A DNA stretch of 15,903 bases from Nitrososphaera sp035547955 (GTDB lineage: Archaea; Thermoproteota; Nitrososphaeria; Nitrososphaerales; Nitrososphaeraceae): positions 1 to 15,903 of the forward strand of contig DASZTR010000005.1 in the NCBI GenBank assembly GCA_035547955.1. Reading direction: 5' to 3'. Made by a program: the position numbers and the translations under genes. Each line of letters opens with the position of its first letter. Position 1 is the first letter of the stretch. The notes under the pieces were generated by a model. That model was not told the DNA's origin and did no database searches. It was given only the letters and a program-made list of their open reading frames with translations. Below, piece after piece: positions 14,745 through 15,903 of this stretch.

Positions 14745-15056
14745 CTATATCGCAAGGACTTCCTGTATGGTCAAGATCCCGTTGTCTCCGACCATCCTCT
14801 TGATCTGCGGGAGGATTGGCTCCAGCTTGGAGCGCTCGTCGATGACCTCTATCCGGATAGGCATGTTTACCGTGATCCCTTCAATCTTGGTAGATGACCT
14901 GCCGCGTTTGCCAAACCCGTCGATGCCCGTCAATACAGTCGCGCCTAGGACTCCTGCGTCCTTTAGGAAATCGAGCAATTTTAAGTAGAGCTTCTTTCCC
15001 CTCAGCTCGTCATTTTTCTTGAAGAAGATGGTTAGAACCCACATTTTCATTTTCAT
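14745..15056 (-). CDS. DUF190 family (PII-like) protein
   Basis: 103 residues from the ATG at 15056. The frame is open to 15134, but CAGGTG (15065-15070, minus strand) lies eight bases before 15056 and the extra N-terminus derives from a CA/TA repeat, so 15056 is preferred. ATGs two and four codons later are alternatives. The pattern FFKKNDELRGKKLYLKLLDF, GVLGATVLTGIDGFG, MPIRIEVIDE and the terminal GILTIQEVLAI fits DUF190, a family whose fold resembles the PII nitrogen-signalling proteins. Members are often found near ion-channel genes, and their ligand is not settled. Being close to urease genes, a nitrogen-status role is tempting but unproven. It is divergent from purM. Confidence 0.82.
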   Translation of the reverse strand: MKMKMWVLTIFFKKNDELRGKKLYLKLLDFLKDAGVLGATVLTGIDGFGKRGRSSTKIEGITVNMPIRIEVIDERSKLEPILPQIKRMVGDNGILTIQEVLAI

Positions 15057-15108
15057 CAGTTGCAGCACCTGTCTCCCTGTTGTTGTACTACTGCTATCGT
15101 CATCGGCA

Positions 15109-15136
15109 ATGCGTACACACATACATATACACACAC
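15109..15136. repeat. 28-base alternating purine-pyrimidine tract
   Basis: Unbroken purine/pyrimidine alternation, mostly CA and TA steps, from 15109 to 15136. It lies between the putative TATA box and the start of the DUF190 gene, so it covers its predicted transcription start and leader. Confidence 0.55.
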
Positions 15137-15142
15137 TTTGAA

Positions 15143-15148
15143 TATATA
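15143..15148 (-). promoter_or_regulatory. candidate TATA box of the DUF190 gene
   Basis: TATATA in the minus-strand context TTTGTATATATT. It predicts initiation near 15120 and a leader of about 60 bases containing part of the CA-rich tract. Confidence 0.4.
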
Positions 15149-15250
15149 CAAATTAGAAAAGAGGGTTCTGTGCGCTGGATGTTTTTTCCGTCTAAATAAC
15201 TGGTTTTTTCTCTGAAAGAAAAAGAGGAGGATGGTAAAAAATATCACACG

Positions 15251-15274
15251 TCATTATCATTATCATTATCATTA
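15251..15274. repeat. four perfect TCATTA tandem repeats
   Basis: Four head-to-tail copies of TCATTA end immediately before the TATA-like sequence of purM. They may be a slippage-prone spacer or a regulator-binding array. Confidence 0.7.
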
Positions 15275-15277
15275 TTA

Positions 15278-15284
15278 TTTATAA
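15278..15284 (+). promoter_or_regulatory. candidate TATA box of purM
   Basis: TTTATAA about 60 bases before ATG 15342, directly after the TCATTA repeats. It predicts initiation near 15307 and a leader of about 35 bases holding a long purine-rich ribosome site at 15321-15339. Confidence 0.5.
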
Positions 15285-15341
15285 CGAGCATGGCCTTACC
15301 CTGCCATATTGAATAAGAAGGAGGAGGAAAGGAGGGGGGCA

Positions 15342-15903
15342 ATGACGTACCGCGACGCCGGAGTTGACATCGGCAAGATCCGCACCGCTCAAAAGTCGAT
15401 AGGGGACATCATCTCCGCCACCCACAAGATGATCCCTGCAGGCAAGGTGCTTTCCGGCTTTGGGCATTACGCAGGGCTCATTAGGCTCGGCTCGCAGACG
15501 CTTGCGCTGCACTCCGACGGGGTGGGCACAAAGGTGCTGGTCGCCCAGCTCATGAACAGGTTTGACACCGTGGGAATCGACTGCGTTGCAATGAACGTAA
15601 ACGATATCATATGCGTCGGAGCAAAGCCCGTGGCGTTCCTCGACTACATAGCGCTCAGGCAGGCAAACGAAAAGCTTCTGGAGCAAATCGCGCACGGGTT
15701 GGCAGAGGGCGCAAGGCAGTCGCAGATGGCAATTGTGGGGGGCGAGACTGCCGTCTTGCCCGATATTATTGCAGGTGAGGAAAACGCGTTTGACCTCGCC
15801 GGCACGGTGCTTGGGATGGTGGAGGGTGGCAAGCCCTTGGTTGGAACCGCGATAACGCCCGGTGACGTCATCCTCGGAGTGGAGAGCAGCGGGCTGCATT
15901 CAA
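15342..15903 (+). CDS. purM: phosphoribosylformylglycinamidine cyclo-ligase PurM (5' part)
   Basis: The first 187 codons are in the window and the gene runs off the right edge with no stop. PurM (AIR synthetase) closes the imidazole ring in purine synthesis, converting FGAM and ATP to AIR. The start TYRDAGVDIGK matches the family YxxAGVDI opening. HSDGVGTKVLVAQ (about 64-76), GIDCVAMNVNDIICVGAKP and VGGETAVLPDI are the conserved ATP and substrate motifs of the PurM/ThiL-type fold. The ATG at 15342 has a very strong purine-rich ribosome site (GGAGGAGGAAAGGAGGGGGG) just upstream. It is divergent from the DUF190 gene and has no obvious link to urease beyond nitrogen metabolism. Confidence 0.93.
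   Translation, partial: MTYRDAGVDIGKIRTAQKSIGDIISATHKMIPAGKVLSGFGHYAGLIRLGSQTLALHSDGVGTKVLVAQLMNRFDTVGIDCVAMNVNDIICVGAKPVAFLDYIALRQANEKLLEQIAHGLAEGARQSQMAIVGGETAVLPDIIAGEENAFDLAGTVLGMVEGGKPLVGTAITPGDVILGVESSGLHS

Noticed and set aside
15057..15134. N-terminal extension of the DUF190 protein
   Set aside because: It is coded by a CA/TA repeat and a Ser/Thr run, while a good ribosome site precedes the ATG at 15056.
15279..15899. Minus-strand open frame of 206 codons
   Set aside because: Antisense to purM, whose motifs and ribosome site are clear on the plus strand.

Overview
The window looks like chromosomal DNA of an ammonia-oxidising archaeon, most likely of the Nitrososphaera type (Nitrososphaeria/Thaumarchaeota). 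This is an inference from four things: a group II (thermosome-type) chaperonin, Lrp/AsnC and ParB-like DNA-binding proteins, AT-rich TATA-like elements about 25-35 bases before starts with short leaders, and a nickel urease locus paired with two unrelated urea transporters. I could not run a search, so the genus is a recognition-level guess.

Layout. 1-244 is AT-rich and non-coding. 245-1111 encodes a ParB-like protein, convergent with an Lrp/AsnC regulator (1123-1662, minus strand). The regulator is transcribed divergently from a DUR3-type urea/sodium symporter with a C-terminal UspA domain (1826-4219). Next come a UT-family urea channel (4476-5591) and an unrecognised 204-residue protein (5682-6296). 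The urease structural genes follow as ureA, ureB and ureC (6452-9017).

After a gap with a T-rich tract and a probable new promoter, a second unit (9191-14134) carries a divergent chaperonin subunit, an unrecognised protein of about 144 residues, then ureE, ureF, ureG and ureD. The first five genes are very tightly packed, with several stop/start overlaps. The right end has a small unknown protein and a DUF190 (PII-like) protein, both on the minus strand, and the 5' part of purM running off the window.

How it fits together. Urea would enter by active symport (DUR3) or by channel (UT). UreABC hydrolyses it to ammonia and CO2. UreE, F, G and D insert nickel using GTP. The Lrp regulator, UspA domain and DUF190 protein are candidates for regulation by nitrogen or energy state.

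The most unusual point is a chaperonin gene heading the urease maturation operon, translationally linked to an unknown protein and UreE. This suggests a chaperonin dedicated to urease assembly. I saw no tRNA, rRNA, CRISPR array or insertion sequence.
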